Assembly (NCBI GenBank): GCA_036245525.1
Contig: BTPG01000005.1
Coordinates: forward strand, 127,966,120 to 128,030,119
Reading direction: 5' to 3'
Length of the DNA stretch: 64,000 nt
Source of the DNA: Semisulcospira habei
Taxonomy: Eukaryota > Mollusca > Gastropoda > Semisulcospiridae
Positions within the stretch are counted from its first letter, which is position 1; the number at the start of each line of letters is the position of its first letter. Made by a program: the position numbers and the translations under genes. Under the pieces are notes generated by a model, which saw nothing but the letters and a program-made list of their open reading frames with translations, made no database searches and was not told the DNA's origin. Shown in pieces: positions 1-10,092 of this stretch.

Positions 1-70
1 TATCAGCGTTCGGAAACCAAGACATGGTCGATCCATCTCAGTCCTGCTCTATGGCGTTGTAGCGAAATGA

Positions 71-145
71 GTTAAGCCCTTGGCTGTCGGTAGTGCATTT
101 TGTCAAGGTGTTTCCTGCAGGATTCACCTCGGCGAAAACCACTAC
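71..145. repeat. Hp4 hairpin remnant
   Basis: Begins GTTAAGCCCTTGGCTGTCGG and has the central TTCCTGCAGGA palindrome of the Hp4 family. The right arm is degraded and stops after AACCACTAC, with no closing TTAA. Confidence 0.65.
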
Positions 146-519
146 AGGGGCGGATCAGTTACCTCGAGTGGTAGGGAGGATGGTGGAGGGGGTCCAACTT
201 TTTGTTTGGGACCTTCAACCTGATACAAAAGGCCTCCCCGAGGCTAGACCTTGCTTCCAGTGGCCGAAAAATCGAAAAGCTGGAGGGGGAAGGGGGGGGG
301 GGGAGAACACTCCAAACAGGGACTTTGTTGCAGCATTTTTAAGAATTTTGGGTGAACAGGACCCCCGATCCGCCCCTGCACTACCAAGAGCTAAAGGGTT
401 AAGGGACTAAACATGGGTTTTACTTAGCAAAGAAGAACAGAACCCAGCTGATCCTGTTCAAAGTGAGACAGGACGATCATGTCTTCGTCTGACGCGGAAG
501 GAGTCAGCAATCGACCTGT
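146..519. other. No gene seen
   Basis: Unassigned sequence with a G-run near 290-302. The open frame across 93-410 is low-complexity, runs through the Hp4 remnant and resembles nothing known to me, so it is not called as a gene. Confidence 0.5.
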
Positions 520-741
520 TTAACCCATTTAGCCCCAACGCCCAACATCAGGAGATGGATCGACCATGATAATTTAAGTGTAGTGGCAGATGAGCTTGGT
601 GCTTTCAGGCGTCAAGCTCATCTGACACTACCCATGAATTATCATGAAGCTATCTCCAGCGCTGAACTGGTACATAGTCGTTAGGTCATTCAGTAACACC
701 TCCAAATTTTGGGAAATGAGGTCGTGGGGTTAAATGGGTTA
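520..741. mobile_element. Hp1 TTAA-bounded hairpin MITE
   Basis: Left end TTAACCCATTTAGCCCC, right end GGGGTTAAATGGGTTA, so the outer ends are inverted repeats. The palindromic core spans 555-657. Both arms carry TGAG/CTCA where most copies have TTAG/CTAA. It lies just beyond the 3' end of the profilin-like gene. Confidence 0.85.
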
Positions 742-776
742 TCTTAGAATGAAATCGGCTCTATCTGGCAGTCATC

Positions 777-782
777 TTTATT
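777..782 (-). promoter_or_regulatory. Poly(A) signal of profilin-like gene
   Basis: Minus-strand AATAAA (TTTATT on the plus strand), 35 bases after the stop codon at 817-819. It implies a short 3'UTR ending near 755-765, just before the Hp1 element. Confidence 0.6.
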
Positions 783-816
783 GTTCAAACACTGAGTTAA
801 TTTCCCCGATCTAAAG

Positions 817-2623
817 TCACAGTGCTTTTCTCCGGAAGAAGTCTCCGAGTCTCATCACTTCTTCGTTGCATCGCCGGGAGGTGCCGTTTTCATCGTGCAC
901 GCCTAGGATAATGAGAGTCTGAGTTTTGCACACGGTACACCCCTCGCGCTCCGTGCGTGCCATGATGCCGTTACGCCCGTCAGCCAATCGGACCTTGTAG
1001 NNNNNNNNNNNNNNNNNNNNNNNNNNNNNNNNNNNNNNNNNNNNNNNNNNNNNNNNNNNNNNNNNNNNNNNNNNNNNNNNNNNNNNNNNNNNNNNNNNNN
1101 NNNNNNNNNNNNNNNNNNNNNNNNNNNNNNNNNNNNNNNNNNNNNNNNNNNNNNNNNNNNNNNNNNNNNNNNNNNNNNNNNNNNNNNNNNNNNNNNNNNN
1201 NNNNNNNNNNNNNNNNNNNNNNNNNNNNNNNNNNNNNNNNNNNNNNNNNNNNNNNNNNNNNNNNNNNNNNNNNNNNNNNNNNNNNNNNNNNNNNNNNNNN
1301 NNNNNNNNNNNNNNNNNNNNNNNNNNNNNNNNNNNNNNNNNNNNNNNNNNNNNNNNNNNNNNNNNNNNNNNNNNNNNNNNNNNNNNNNNNNNNNNNNNNN
1401 NNNNNNNNNNNNNNNNNNNNNNNNNNNNNNNNNNNNNNNNNNNNNNNNNNNNNNNNNNNNNNNNNNNNNNNNNNNNNNNNNNNNNNNNNNNNNNNNNNNN
1501 CCAGCTGTTCCATCTCCTCTGTGGAGATGTCGACTCCTCCCCTGGACGCCAGGGGGCGCCTGGAGGCCAGATCAAAGATGGCGGCGCGCTGGATGTGCTG
1601 GGAACCCAACAGGAACTGCGTCACGAAGTCGTCCCAGACGCGATCGACGTACTCCTCGCGCAGGCTCAAGTTCCCCTCGTCTTGGGCACCACCTGCAGTG
1701 GAGTTTGTAAACTTAGTAATTAAAGCAGTCTGCTTCATGTCGGGCTTTGATTGCCGCAAAAATCGCCGGTGCAAAGTGTTATCAATGTTGTCAGTCTTGC
1801 CTCAGCTAATACTGACTTTTCTACATATCTTTCCTTTCCTCAATCCATGTGGGTAGGTACACGTAACAGTCGTTTGGCCTCTGCCTCTTCAGTGTGCGGT
1901 AACAGAAGAACTCTCCTGCGTACACAGGAAACTGAAGAACAGCAGAAAAGTCTGTCATTTTACGACACTAAAACGATTGTACAGCATTATTATAAGACAT
2001 ACTCAGAACATTTATGTAGGAGATACTGCGAACTATGGGCCATTTACTGCCTGGGCTAGGTCGCTTTAACATTAGTGTAATATAAGTGTCGACACGCTGA
2101 TGCAGCGTACATGCTCTAAATATGTTCACATGATGATAATCATGTTGAAATCCAAACGACCTCCCTCGTATCTATATGCAGCACGTCTGTAAAACGCTAA
2201 TCAGCCTTGCCACCACGAATCCGTAAGCAAGTCACGGTCGAATAAATTAATCCATGCACCCGTGACACAACAGTATAATTGGATCGACCATGATAGTTCA
2301 AGGGTTGTGCAGGAATAGCTTAGCGCCTAAAGGCGCCAAGCTATTCCTGCACCACCCTTGAACTATCATGGTCGATGAGTAATGTAGATCTTTGGGAACT
2401 GTCGCGATGTTCTTCCAAGCCAGTAACTAACTACACAATGACACACTGCACCTTTCTGTTGAGACATCTGCTGCTTTGTCTCCTCTGTCACAGTACTTAT
2501 GGTGGCAGGCTGCTCAGAGATGCCCTCGGCAGTACCGCTGGCAGCGTCCTTCTTGTTTGTGTGGTCGTTGTTCAGGCTCTTTGACTCTAGCTCTGAAGGA
2601 CTTGTGGCTTCGCCGTTTACTGT
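817..2623 (-). CDS. Profilin-like actin-binding protein (partial, interrupted by gap)
   Basis: Profilins bind monomeric actin, and often poly-proline and phosphoinositides, in the cytoplasm. Three exons can be read. Exon 2623-2452 follows an acceptor (TTTGTTTCAG) and encodes a Ser/Thr/Glu-rich, probably disordered stretch. Exon 1692-1501 (acceptor CCACTGCAG) encodes [20 protein letters not shown] and continues into the gap. Exon 1000-817 encodes the C-terminal half, including [17 protein letters not shown] and [11 protein letters not shown], then TGA. The 2623-2452 exon ends one base into a codon and the next exon supplies the other two, so the phases fit. The family pattern W..F(V)..LLG...I..AAI, a GxxVxKT-like strand and a C-terminal helix LGD(F/Y)(F/L)RRK resembles profilin-4 more than classic profilins (known family; my comparison from memory). 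About 20-25 residues in mid-protein and one acceptor are hidden by N. The start codon and any upstream exon were not found. The N-terminal extension is unusual for a protein family of about 130 residues. Confidence 0.75.
1001..1500. other. Assembly gap (500 N)
   Basis: Exactly 500 N, so probably a placeholder of unknown true size. It removes the middle of the profilin-like coding sequence and at least one intron. Confidence 0.99.
2281..2376. mobile_element. Hp2 hairpin in profilin-like intron
   Basis: Near-perfect palindrome from GGATCGACCATGATAGTTC to its reverse complement. Both arms carry the private variant GCAGGAATAGC / GCTATTCCTGC. The outer TTAA ends are not clear. Confidence 0.85.
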
Positions 2624-2983
2624 CTGAAACAAAAAGAGAAATCAGTGGGATAAAATATAAACTGGCAAAGTTCAACCTCTGAGGTGGTGACAAAATTACG
2701 TGTGTTCTAAACTGAACCCATACAGCAGGCCCTGACACACGGACAGGATGTGGATTGACCATATTTCAAGGGTGATGTCAGAATAGAAGGGTCATATCAT
2801 TGCACTGGGAAATGCAGTGTGGTGAATTTTTTTGCGACTGATTTTTTATACATAAACTCGTGATACGATAGTATACAAAACTGGACTCTCGCAAACAGCA
2901 GCAGTAGCTGGCACTTTCTCTACAGCGCAGTTAGACTTGAAAGCAAGGTCCCCTTTCTGGAACTGCCAGTGCCGATGTCCACA

Positions 2984-3052
2984 GGAGGCATATATCCTCA
3001 TGGCCGGCCCCGCAGCGGGGGGAGGGGGGTCATGAGGATATATGTCTCTTGC
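2984..3052. repeat. Hp3 hairpin
   Basis: Arms GGAGGCATATATCCTCATG and CATGAGGATATATGTCTC. Both arms share ATATAT where most Hp3 copies have ATAGAT or ATCTAT. The loop is GC-rich. Confidence 0.8.
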
Positions 3053-3299
3053 AGCCGGGTGGTCTCTGCATTTTCTCGGCAATGGCCTAATGGGCACAAC
3101 TAAACTTTTTGAAGGTTTCAGTTCGCAAAAAGCTTTTACTGTATACATACCCACTTAGACAGTGACCACCCTATTGTCACACCAAATACTTTCTTTCGTC
3201 CGTTTCAAAGCGAAAAGAGGCCCACCGGAATCTTGTAACGGGACACCCTGAAAAGATTGCTTCTGATAGGCGATGGTAGCCGACGTCATAACTATTCAT
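3053..3299. other. No gene seen
   Basis: Unassigned sequence between the Hp3 hairpin and the promoter-like segment. Upstream exons of the profilin-like gene (minus strand) could lie here, but none could be identified. Confidence 0.4.
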
Positions 3300-3324
3300 A
3301 TGACCTTAGGTCATTTGCATAATT

Positions 3325-3465
3325 ATAACCAATCAGAGACAAGATGGCGGATGAACCAGCGACTGAAGAAAAAAAAAGTATCAGTCGACTCGCACCGACA
3401 ATGACAGATTCGGAATTGAAGAGAAGAAAGCGGAAAAGAGACAGATACCCCTAAATTGAATCAGT
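3325..3465 (+). promoter_or_regulatory. Possible promoter and first exon with short ORF
   Basis: A CCAAT motif (AACCAATCAG, about 3328) precedes CAAGATGGCGG, which is both a good start context and a YY1-type initiator motif. The ATG at 3344 opens a 36-residue frame (starting MADEPATEEKK, ending KRRKRKRDRYP) that stops at 3452-3454, just before a donor-like TCA|GTAAGT at 3464. A run of nine A inside it makes an indel error possible. No downstream exon was identified, so this may be a real non-coding or short first exon, or a remnant. Confidence 0.3.
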
Positions 3466-3789
3466 AAGTAATCTACGGTCTTTGTCGATCTTCCTATGGT
3501 TCCGCGAGCGCTAGTGATTTTCAGAATTCATTCGGCATGATCTTCAGTAGAATTTATCTCTTACTGATTTTGCAAGATTTTAAACCTGTTTTATCATATA
3601 GTTACGAGCTAGTTATCAGATTTTATGCTGCAAGGATCTGAAAACTACGGTGTGTCTCAAAATTGCACATCGGCTGGTCGTGACACGTTTTTGTCTGTCT
3701 GTGCGGGCTCTCATTCACTCGATTCACAGAGGTAGTGTTTCTGCTGCGATGGTGCATTTGTCGTTTCCAGTGATACTTTAAGTTACGTA

Positions 3790-4108
3790 CTCAAACCAAG
3801 GGGAATCACAGCGCTGGACAGACAACAGTTAGATCCCCTGCCCCCGCCTATCAGGCACCCAATCGCCAGCCCACAGAGAAATACGCAGGTATAGAATAAG
3901 ACAATCATTTCCATTCCTAATAAGAATGGATCAGGTCTCTTATATAACCCATGTCTTTCTCCGGAACTTAGGAAGTAGGCAGGAGAAACATACATACACA
4001 AACATGAAGGTGCGCTACTATATGTGGTCGGGTAAATACCCTGATTTCCCACAGTAGATGCACAGAACATTACACAACAATGTAACGATACAAATTTTGC
4101 CTCGAGTT
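3790..4108 (-). repeat. Unit copy 1 (inverted, 3'-truncated)
   Basis: Reverse complement of copies 2 and 3 from their AACTCGAGG start to GGTTTGAG. It lacks the last 45 or so bases of the unit and abuts the left target duplication. Confidence 0.85.
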
Positions 4109-4112
4109 TAAC

Positions 4113-4487
4113 TCATGTATAACTCGAGGCAAAATTTGTATCGTTACATTGTTGTGTAATGTTCTGTGCATCTACTGTGGGAAATCAGGGTATTTACCCG
4201 ACCACATATAGTAGCGCACCTTCATGTTTGTGTATGTATGTTTCTCCTGCCTACTTCCTAAGTTCCGGAGAAAGACATGGGTTATATAAGAGACCTGATC
4301 CATTCTTATTAGGAATGGAAATGATTGTCTTATTCTATACCTGCGTATTTCTCTGTGGGCTGGCGATTGGGTGCCTGATAGGCGGGGGCAGGGGATCTAA
4401 CTGTTGTCTGTCCAGCGCTGTGATTCCCCTTGGTTTGAGTACTGACAATTCTGCCAGCGCTAGCCTCACCTATCTGGTTTGTGAGTA
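4113..4487 (+). repeat. Unit copy 2 (direct)
   Basis: Full unit from TCATGTATAACTCGAGG to GTTTGTGAGTA. TATATAAG lies at 4283-4290, followed by an 18-base hairpin CCATTC...GAATGG. Confidence 0.85.
4283..4290 (+). promoter_or_regulatory. TATA box in repeat unit
   Basis: TATATAAG inside copy 2; the same octamer is at 4658-4665 in copy 3. A similar ATATAAGAG is retained in the diverged relative at 7495-7680, which suggests a functional RNA polymerase II promoter in the unit. Confidence 0.5.
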
Positions 4488-4860
4488 TCATGTATAACTC
4501 GAGGCAAAATTTGTATCGTTACATTGTTGTGTAATGTTCTGTGCATCTACTGTGGGAAATCAGGGTATTTACCCGACCACATATAGTAGCGCACCTTCAT
4601 GTTTGTGTATGTATGTTTCTCCTGCCTACTTCCTAAGTTCCGGAGAAAGACATGGGTTATATAAGAGACCTGATCCATTCTTATTAGGAATGTAAATGAT
4701 TGTCTTATTCTATACCTGCGTATTTCTCTGTGGGCTGGCGATTGGGTGCCTGATAGGCGGGGGCAGGGGATCTAACTGTTGTCTGTCCAGCGCTGTGATT
4801 CCCCTTGGTTTGAGTACTGACAATTCTGCCAGCGCTAGCCTCACCTATCTGGTTTGTGAG
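4488..4860 (+). repeat. Unit copy 3 (direct, terminal)
   Basis: Tandem to copy 2 with no spacer. It ends GGTTTGTGAG directly at the right target duplication. Confidence 0.85.
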
Positions 4861-5086
4861 TTTAAGTTACGTAGACTTCGATGTGTGAGTTGTGAAATTG
4901 ACTGCAGTACAGAAAGTGGGTATAAATACCAATGTTCTGTTTCGTGTTTCCGAGAGATAACGGATCAAATGCCACTGAAACTAGGCACCTTGGACGCTGG
5001 TTCAGTTGCGGCTTTGCGTAGAGAGTCGAACAAAGCACGCCCCCGGCGTGCACTGACGATGCAGCACGGCGATCGTTACTGGTAAA

Positions 5087-5419
5087 TAGGGCTCGGGAAA
5101 TTCCCCGCGTTGCCTAGCAGCGTCTGCGCGTCAGCCGCCATCTTACGAGGATACCATATATCATGAGATAGTAGCGAAATAGTGTTTCAACACCTTTTTC
5201 TTCATTTTTCTTCCTCTTTCGAAAACAAACAAAAACAGATTCTGGTGAGCAGATTCCCACAGTGATGGCAAGACTTGCTGTTATTGCTTATAATACATCA
5301 GGACTTTCCTGACAGTACTACTGAAACAGCGCCCGATTTCCCTATGAGCGTTTAGTTCCGTATCCTCACAAGATGACCGCCACGACTGGCGTGATGACCG
5401 TTCAGCTTCCCGAGCCCTA
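5087..5419. mobile_element. TIR MITE of about 330 bp
   Basis: Perfect 13-bp inverted ends TAGGGCTCGGGAA / TTCCCGAGCCCTA. Imperfect inverted similarity continues inward (TATCCTCGTAAGATGG against TATCCTCACAAGATG). No convincing target duplication and no coding capacity. Confidence 0.55.
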
Positions 5420-5952
5420 TACTAGCAGGTCAAGCGGAACCCGCATTGTGATTTTGACAGCATAGCGAATATGGAAGGTTTATTCTACATTCTCGTGGAA
5501 AATTACGTCCCGGGGATGCCAGAGAACATCAGTACTTGTATACACTGACATGTGTGTACACCACACCGATGACCTCGTGACCTGCAGTAGTAGTTGCGAT
5601 ACACTGATAGTCGGCCGGGTTCTGCGGCCTTGTGACGTAGGCTCAAACACTAAGCATATTAATTCAATATCTAGGCTGATGCAGACGATAAATCCGCGAC
5701 TCGGGTACGAAAACAATACAGCCTGAAACGATGTCTGAATTCGACATTTGGCATTGTACTTACATCATAAAGCTCTAAGATAGTAGACAAAGGATCCCAT
5801 ACACGTATTGTCAGCAGTATCTGTTCAGTGCAGACAGTTTTCTGACTGTGTTGAGATGCTTGATCCTGGGCAATATAACTTTAAATACATCTGACATTTT
5901 CACTGCACACGGCTTTCACCTTTATAATCCTGATACACAACAAAAGGTTGTA
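5420..5952. other. No gene seen
   Basis: No recognisable coding, RNA or repeat structure. Confidence 0.4.
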
Positions 5953-6056
5953 GATCGACAAGAAAAGCTCAAGGGTGGTGCCAAGATAGGTTGGCGCCTC
6001 TAGGCCTCTAAGCGCAAAGCTGTTCCGGAACCATACTTGATCTTGTACGGTCGATC
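5953..6056. repeat. Degenerate Hp2 hairpin
   Basis: GATCGACAAG...AAGGGTGGTGCC on the left and ACGGTCGATC on the right, with many mismatches; an old copy. Confidence 0.6.
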
Positions 6057-6180
6057 TGCCTCCTGAACTCTAATGTGGTGTTCCCTTGAGAACACCCGTC
6101 CTAAATATGGGATTTCGACCTTGGGACAGTGTGTTAACCCTTCGAACTATGCCGAGATAAAAACTGAACAGGACCCAACT

Positions 6181-6245
6181 GCAAGAGACATAGATCCTCG
6201 TGAGTCCCAGCAGTAGCGGGGCTCATGAGGGTCTATGTCTCTTGC
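6181..6245. repeat. Hp3 hairpin
   Basis: GCAAGAGACATAGATCCTCG pairs with GAGGGTCTATGTCTCTTGC. Confidence 0.85.
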
Positions 6246-6338
6246 TGACACCACCCATGTTCATAAGACGGCTGGAGCTCCTTGGTTAAATTAACTCAAG
6301 AGCACTTTGACTATCTGCGAACACTGACAGTGAAGTTG

Positions 6339-6430
6339 TTAACCCACTGGCTGTCGGTAGTGTGTTTGGTCGAGGTGATTCCTGCAGGAATCACCTTGAC
6401 CAAACACGCTACCGACATTCAAAGTGTTAA
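6339..6430. mobile_element. Hp4 TTAA-bounded hairpin MITE
   Basis: TTAA at both ends, GGCTGTCGGTAGTG left arm, CACGCTACCGACA right arm, central ATTCCTGCAGGAAT. Only 92 bp and palindromic almost throughout. Confidence 0.85.
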
Positions 6431-7228
6431 ACAGCGCCGGAGGTTTATGAAGTTACGTACCCGACACTGATAAGATTAAGACACACCTTATAATATCCAC
6501 TTTTTACCCAGAGACGGATACCGACTATGGGGCCATACACGTGTAGGCAGCTGACGCAAACACGTAATCGTAAAAACTCCAGCGTATCGCACAGCCTGTC
6601 AAATCAAACGCTCCCCGAACTCTGCTGTATATTTTATGAGCATGTGAACCACTGAAAACAAACTGAAACTGCAGCACTATGCGTTCCCATTTTTCAAAAC
6701 TATCTCTACTTTTACGGCTCTGAAAAATGGCTTACATTTTGGAATCGATACCGACTATTGGACTAATTCATTTTTGGCACCAGAGTAGTTTTAGAAACTT
6801 GGTGTATAAAAGGGGCCAATAAAGGACAACGATATGAAAGCAAGGCTGGGGCCAGTCTTTATCAGCAGGAGGAATAGATTCAAATAAACCCTGTACAGTC
6901 GCTGGGGCTGATGTGAATCCACTTCTTTTGCAGACAGAAGGAACGGCTACTACACAAGCGATAGCAATGTTCTATGACACACTAACTTGACGAGCACCGC
7001 AGTCCAAACACATACACTGATGGATTATCTATGGTCCAAGCTAACGGAGTTATTGTGGTCGGGATTACTGGTAAGCTTCCTCACAAATGAGTAAATTTCT
7101 TGAAAACACGCCTTGTGGGGAAGCCTAAGAAGAACACCTTCTTGCTACATGTATTTTGAAGGCCAGTTACAAAACTGACTGGTCCTGGTAGAGGCAGCGG
7201 TTCTGTCAGGGCAATGTAACCAGTAAAC
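6431..7228. other. No gene seen
   Basis: Unassigned AT-rich sequence; no supported gene or repeat. Confidence 0.4.
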
Positions 7229-7335
7229 ACCCAGTGCGCAAAGGTCATCGGGCCGACGTCGGCCGCCGTGGCCCGCGCACGGCCGTGCGCCGGCGGGCCG
7301 CGCAAACGTCAGCCCGATAGCCTTTGCGCATTGGG
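7229..7335. repeat. Hp5 GC-rich hairpin
   Basis: CCAGTGCGCAAAGG...CCTTTGCGCATTGG ends with a very GC-rich stem (GGCCGACGTCGGCC region). Founding example of the Hp5 family in this window. Confidence 0.8.
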
Positions 7336-7494
7336 CACGAGACATGGCTGATTAGCTGTTCTGATAATCATCTCGAGAGTGTACTGGCTTTAAAAATTCA
7401 TGGCATTGCATACACGAAGTCCTACAAGAACCAGCCTATTCTACCACATGATTTTCATGAAACACTGAGACGCAAGACCTGCACTGAACTCTCT

Positions 7495-7680
7495 CACAAT
7501 CATATATAAGAGCGGCTCTATGCTCGCAATACACACACCAAGAGACTGATCACTCTGCACTAGACAATTAAACAGTTAGATCCCTTGACCCCCAGAAGGG
7601 ATCTAACTGTTTGTGCAGCGCCAAATGATATCCCTTGGTATGCGTATGTCAGTACCAGCACTTATCTCCCCTTTGATTTG
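7495..7680 (+). mobile_element. Diverged relative of the 3790-4860 unit
   Basis: Shares, in order, ATATAAGAG, GGATCTAACTGTT, CAGCGC, a CCCTTGGT(A/T)TG block and the terminal (C/T)TTTG(A/G)TTTGTGA. It also has a near-perfect hairpin with 17-base arms (AACAGTTAGATCCCTT and its complement, about 7570-7610) that the unit at 4113-4860 lacks. Confidence 0.5.
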
Positions 7681-7934
7681 TGACTGTCTCTTGTGTCACG
7701 CCAAAAGCGGTCCTAGATGTTCCTCAACTGGTATACCGAGTAGTAGTATATACACCGTGGGATCAGTTCCGCTCCTGGGACTTGTCTGACAGAAAAGTAG
7801 GGCGAATCCCAAGTGTGGGTTGCCGCCTCAAAACCCCCACTGTGTAAACCACTCCAGTATTTCAAGGAAGAGGTCTGACATTCAGTGACTGACACGACTG
7901 GAAAGTCATGCAAAGAATAAGTCCAGCAAAGAAG

Positions 7935-8010
7935 AAAACACGCTTTAAAAGGTCAATTACAACATAATGGTGTTGTAATTGTTCTTTTTAAGAGTGTTTC
8001 TTACCTTTTT
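7935..8010. repeat. Unclassified palindrome
   Basis: GAAAACACGCTTTAAAAGG...AATTACAACA and TGTTGTAATT...CTTTTTAAGAGTGTTTC form a hairpin of about 75 bases. It belongs to none of the other families here. Confidence 0.65.
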
Positions 8011-8154
8011 AAAATCGTCTTTGCATCTTACATATTAGTGGCAGTTATGTTTTTGGTCATCTGGATTTGGAAAGTCGTCAGTAGACTCTAGATTGTAAAT
8101 GATTTCAATCCCTGTATTTCTGCTGTCACATTCACCCATAGCGGGATAATCATC

Positions 8155-8252
8155 AGTCGTAAAGTTTAAGGGTAGTGCCAGATTAACTTGGCGCCTTCCA
8201 GTGAGGCGTTAAACTAACCTGGCATAACCTTACAACTATCACGGCCGCCGAT
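8155..8252. repeat. Degenerate Hp1 hairpin
   Basis: AAGGGTAGTGCCAGATTA left arm; the right arm is damaged by short insertions (for example CCAGTGA in the tip). Confidence 0.6.
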
Positions 8253-8579
8253 CTTTCATGTCTCCCACAACTAACATTAGTACACGGTCTTAATGAACAC
8301 CTCCTAAAGTTGCAAAAGGTATTGACATGTGAGTTACTGAGTTACGGTGGACTAGCTACAGTCTGTTTATACTGACCTGTGCTGTGTCGGAAGGTATTGT
8401 GGAGTGTCGAGCCGCCCACTGAGGTGATCTGGGATGATGATATACGGCAGGCCGCGCCGCGTCCAACAACGATGTCATCTCAAGCTGCTCTGTTCTTGAA
8501 AGAAAAACATAATAAACTGATTTGGTCAGTCAGCCGCTGCATACTATAGTCTTAAACTACAGTGTATATAATAATCCAG
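8253..8579. other. No gene seen
   Basis: Unassigned sequence without clear structure. Confidence 0.4.
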
Positions 8580-8614
8580 TTAACCCAAGGCCAATTTTGG
8601 ACAATCGACTATGA

Positions 8615-8717
8615 GATGAATCAACCATGATAATTCATGGGTAGTGCCAGATTAGCTTGGCGCCTTTGGGCCCAAGCTAATTTGGCACTACCCTTGAATT
8701 GACATGGTCGATCCATC
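8615..8717. mobile_element. Hp1 hairpin MITE core
   Basis: GATGAATCAACCATGATAATTC pairs with GAATTGACATGGTCGATCC-type right arm. A TTAACCCAAGGCC left end starts at 8580; the right outer end is unclear. Confidence 0.8.
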
Positions 8718-8960
8718 TTCTGCTGCAGTGCGTCGGGGATCAATATTATATTAAAGAAAAATTGTGTCGAATCCCTCTCATACGTATAGTCACATAATTC
8801 AATTATCGCGACAGGCGACTGACGGCAGAGCCACACTCACCAATGAGTTGCAGTACTGGATCCACAGTGATGCTTCAAGCCAGGGTAATGCCTGGTTACC
8901 CTGGATATAATCACGGTGGAGAACCCCTGTATCGAAAGCACGTGTAAAACGCATAATACC

Positions 8961-9029
8961 TGCAAGAGGCATAGATTCTCATGAGCCCCCGCAGGGTGTG
9001 GCGGCCCATGAGAATCTGTGCCTCTTGCT
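8961..9029. repeat. Hp3 hairpin
   Basis: GCAAGAGGCATAGATTCTCA pairs with ATGAGAATCTGTGCCTCTTGC around a GC-rich loop. Confidence 0.85.
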
Positions 9030-10024
9030 GACTTTTGCGGTGTTTGTATGCTAACTGATGCAGAATGCATCGTATGCTTGGCTACCCATCGTGATAATGT
9101 TCGATCCGTCTGCTGCATTTGGTATCCAGGAACTACAAAGGAGAACAACAATGTTGCCGGCACGGGCATTGCTGATCCTCAAAATACGCAACTAACTGTA
9201 TAAAAATTACCTCAACGTACCGTGAAGAGTAGTAAGATCACTGTTGGTTCAGCGTATAGAGCAGAAATATATTTGCGGCTATATTATATACACCAATACT
9301 GACAAAACAGGCCTACTAACTCGTCCGAAATGCCAGTCAATACAGCTTGCACCGGCAACAGCTTTGCGAGGAGGCAACTGACTTACTTTGACCACAGGTG
9401 CGTGGAAATCTAATAGTTATGTGCCCTGTGAGCGTCATGTGGCAAAAGTCAGTGCGAAATGTTTGGTGCAAAGCCTAGATTTTCGTTGTTATACAATGAA
9501 AATCTCTCTTTTCTCAATAATGGACATACTAGCTTTTGTCATAAAAACGGCAGATCATAGTCTCAAAAGTATGCTTCTCAGTACTGACCGGTCAGTGTTC
9601 CGAGCCCGCTTGTGACAGTCAGAGGACGTACATAACTCGGCTCTCTAAATCCTGTGCTTTGAAATTTGTCTGGCAGTTTCATGTTAACCGGGCCATATCC
9701 ACATGTCCAAGACCTAATCCGACACAAGTAAAGTCCCCTGGGAAAATCCGGCACAACGTTGGCAACTCAGTGTTTCACACAAAAAGTGCCGGCAGTCGTG
9801 GCAAGGGGTAGAACTGGTGTGTGGGATTCCTGACCCTGTAGCTATCGGCCGTACACTATTCCAACACTGTATTTAAAGGTTCCAGAACTATGCTATGCGC
9901 ACCGCTAATATTATCGGAATGTCCCGATCAATACGTGCGCACTGCTAATTATCAGATTGTCCCTATCCGAAACACAAGGTTAAGTCTGCCTCTTCTATAG
10001 ACCTACTACATCCGTGTGCACTGA
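9030..10024. other. No gene seen
   Basis: Nearly 1 kb with no supported coding region, RNA gene or repeat; only short noise ORFs. Confidence 0.4.
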
Positions 10025-10092
10025 AAAGGCATAGATTCTCATGAGCCGGGCCCCTGCAGCAGCAGGGTGCAGGGAGTCATGAGAATTTATCA
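10025..10092. repeat. Hp3 hairpin
   Basis: AGGCATAGATTCTCATGAG pairs with CATGAGAATTTAT; the outer CAAG/CTTG ends have decayed. Confidence 0.75.

Larger units (their letters stand above)
3790..4860 (+). mobile_element. Composite retroelement: inverted + two direct copies of a 375-bp unit
   Basis: Seen directly: three copies of one unit, the first inverted (3790-4108) and the next two in direct tandem (4113-4487, 4488-4860), almost identical (for example GAATGG against GAATGT). The whole block is flanked by the 13-bp direct repeat TTTAAGTTACGTA (3777-3789 and 4861-4873). Each unit starts TCATGTATAACTCGAGG, contains a TATATAAG box, and ends GGTTTGTGAG without a poly(A) tail. The long target duplication and the inverted 5' copy indicate target-primed reverse transcription. 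The layout resembles the tandem or inverted terminal repeats of Penelope-like elements (known behaviour), but no reverse transcriptase is present. The open frames here are mirror images of one repeat and are not taken as genes. Confidence 0.75.

Noticed and set aside
2846..3154. 102-residue minus-strand frame that could be an upstream exon of the profilin-like gene
   Set aside because: Its middle is an Hp3 hairpin and no splice donor fits the phase of the next exon.
4285..4325. Possible hammerhead ribozyme (CTGAT, stem CCATTC/GAATGG, then AAA), as known in Penelope-like repeats
   Set aside because: The core needs CTGANGA before the stem and GAAA after it; here CTGATCC is followed by the stem, so conserved core bases are missing. 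No other match was found on either strand.
3783..5085. Identical protein frames on opposite strands (starting MFCASTVGNQG) and a third in tandem
   Set aside because: They are the same repeat unit read in inverted and direct copies; codon use and content look non-coding and the frames are broken differently in each copy.
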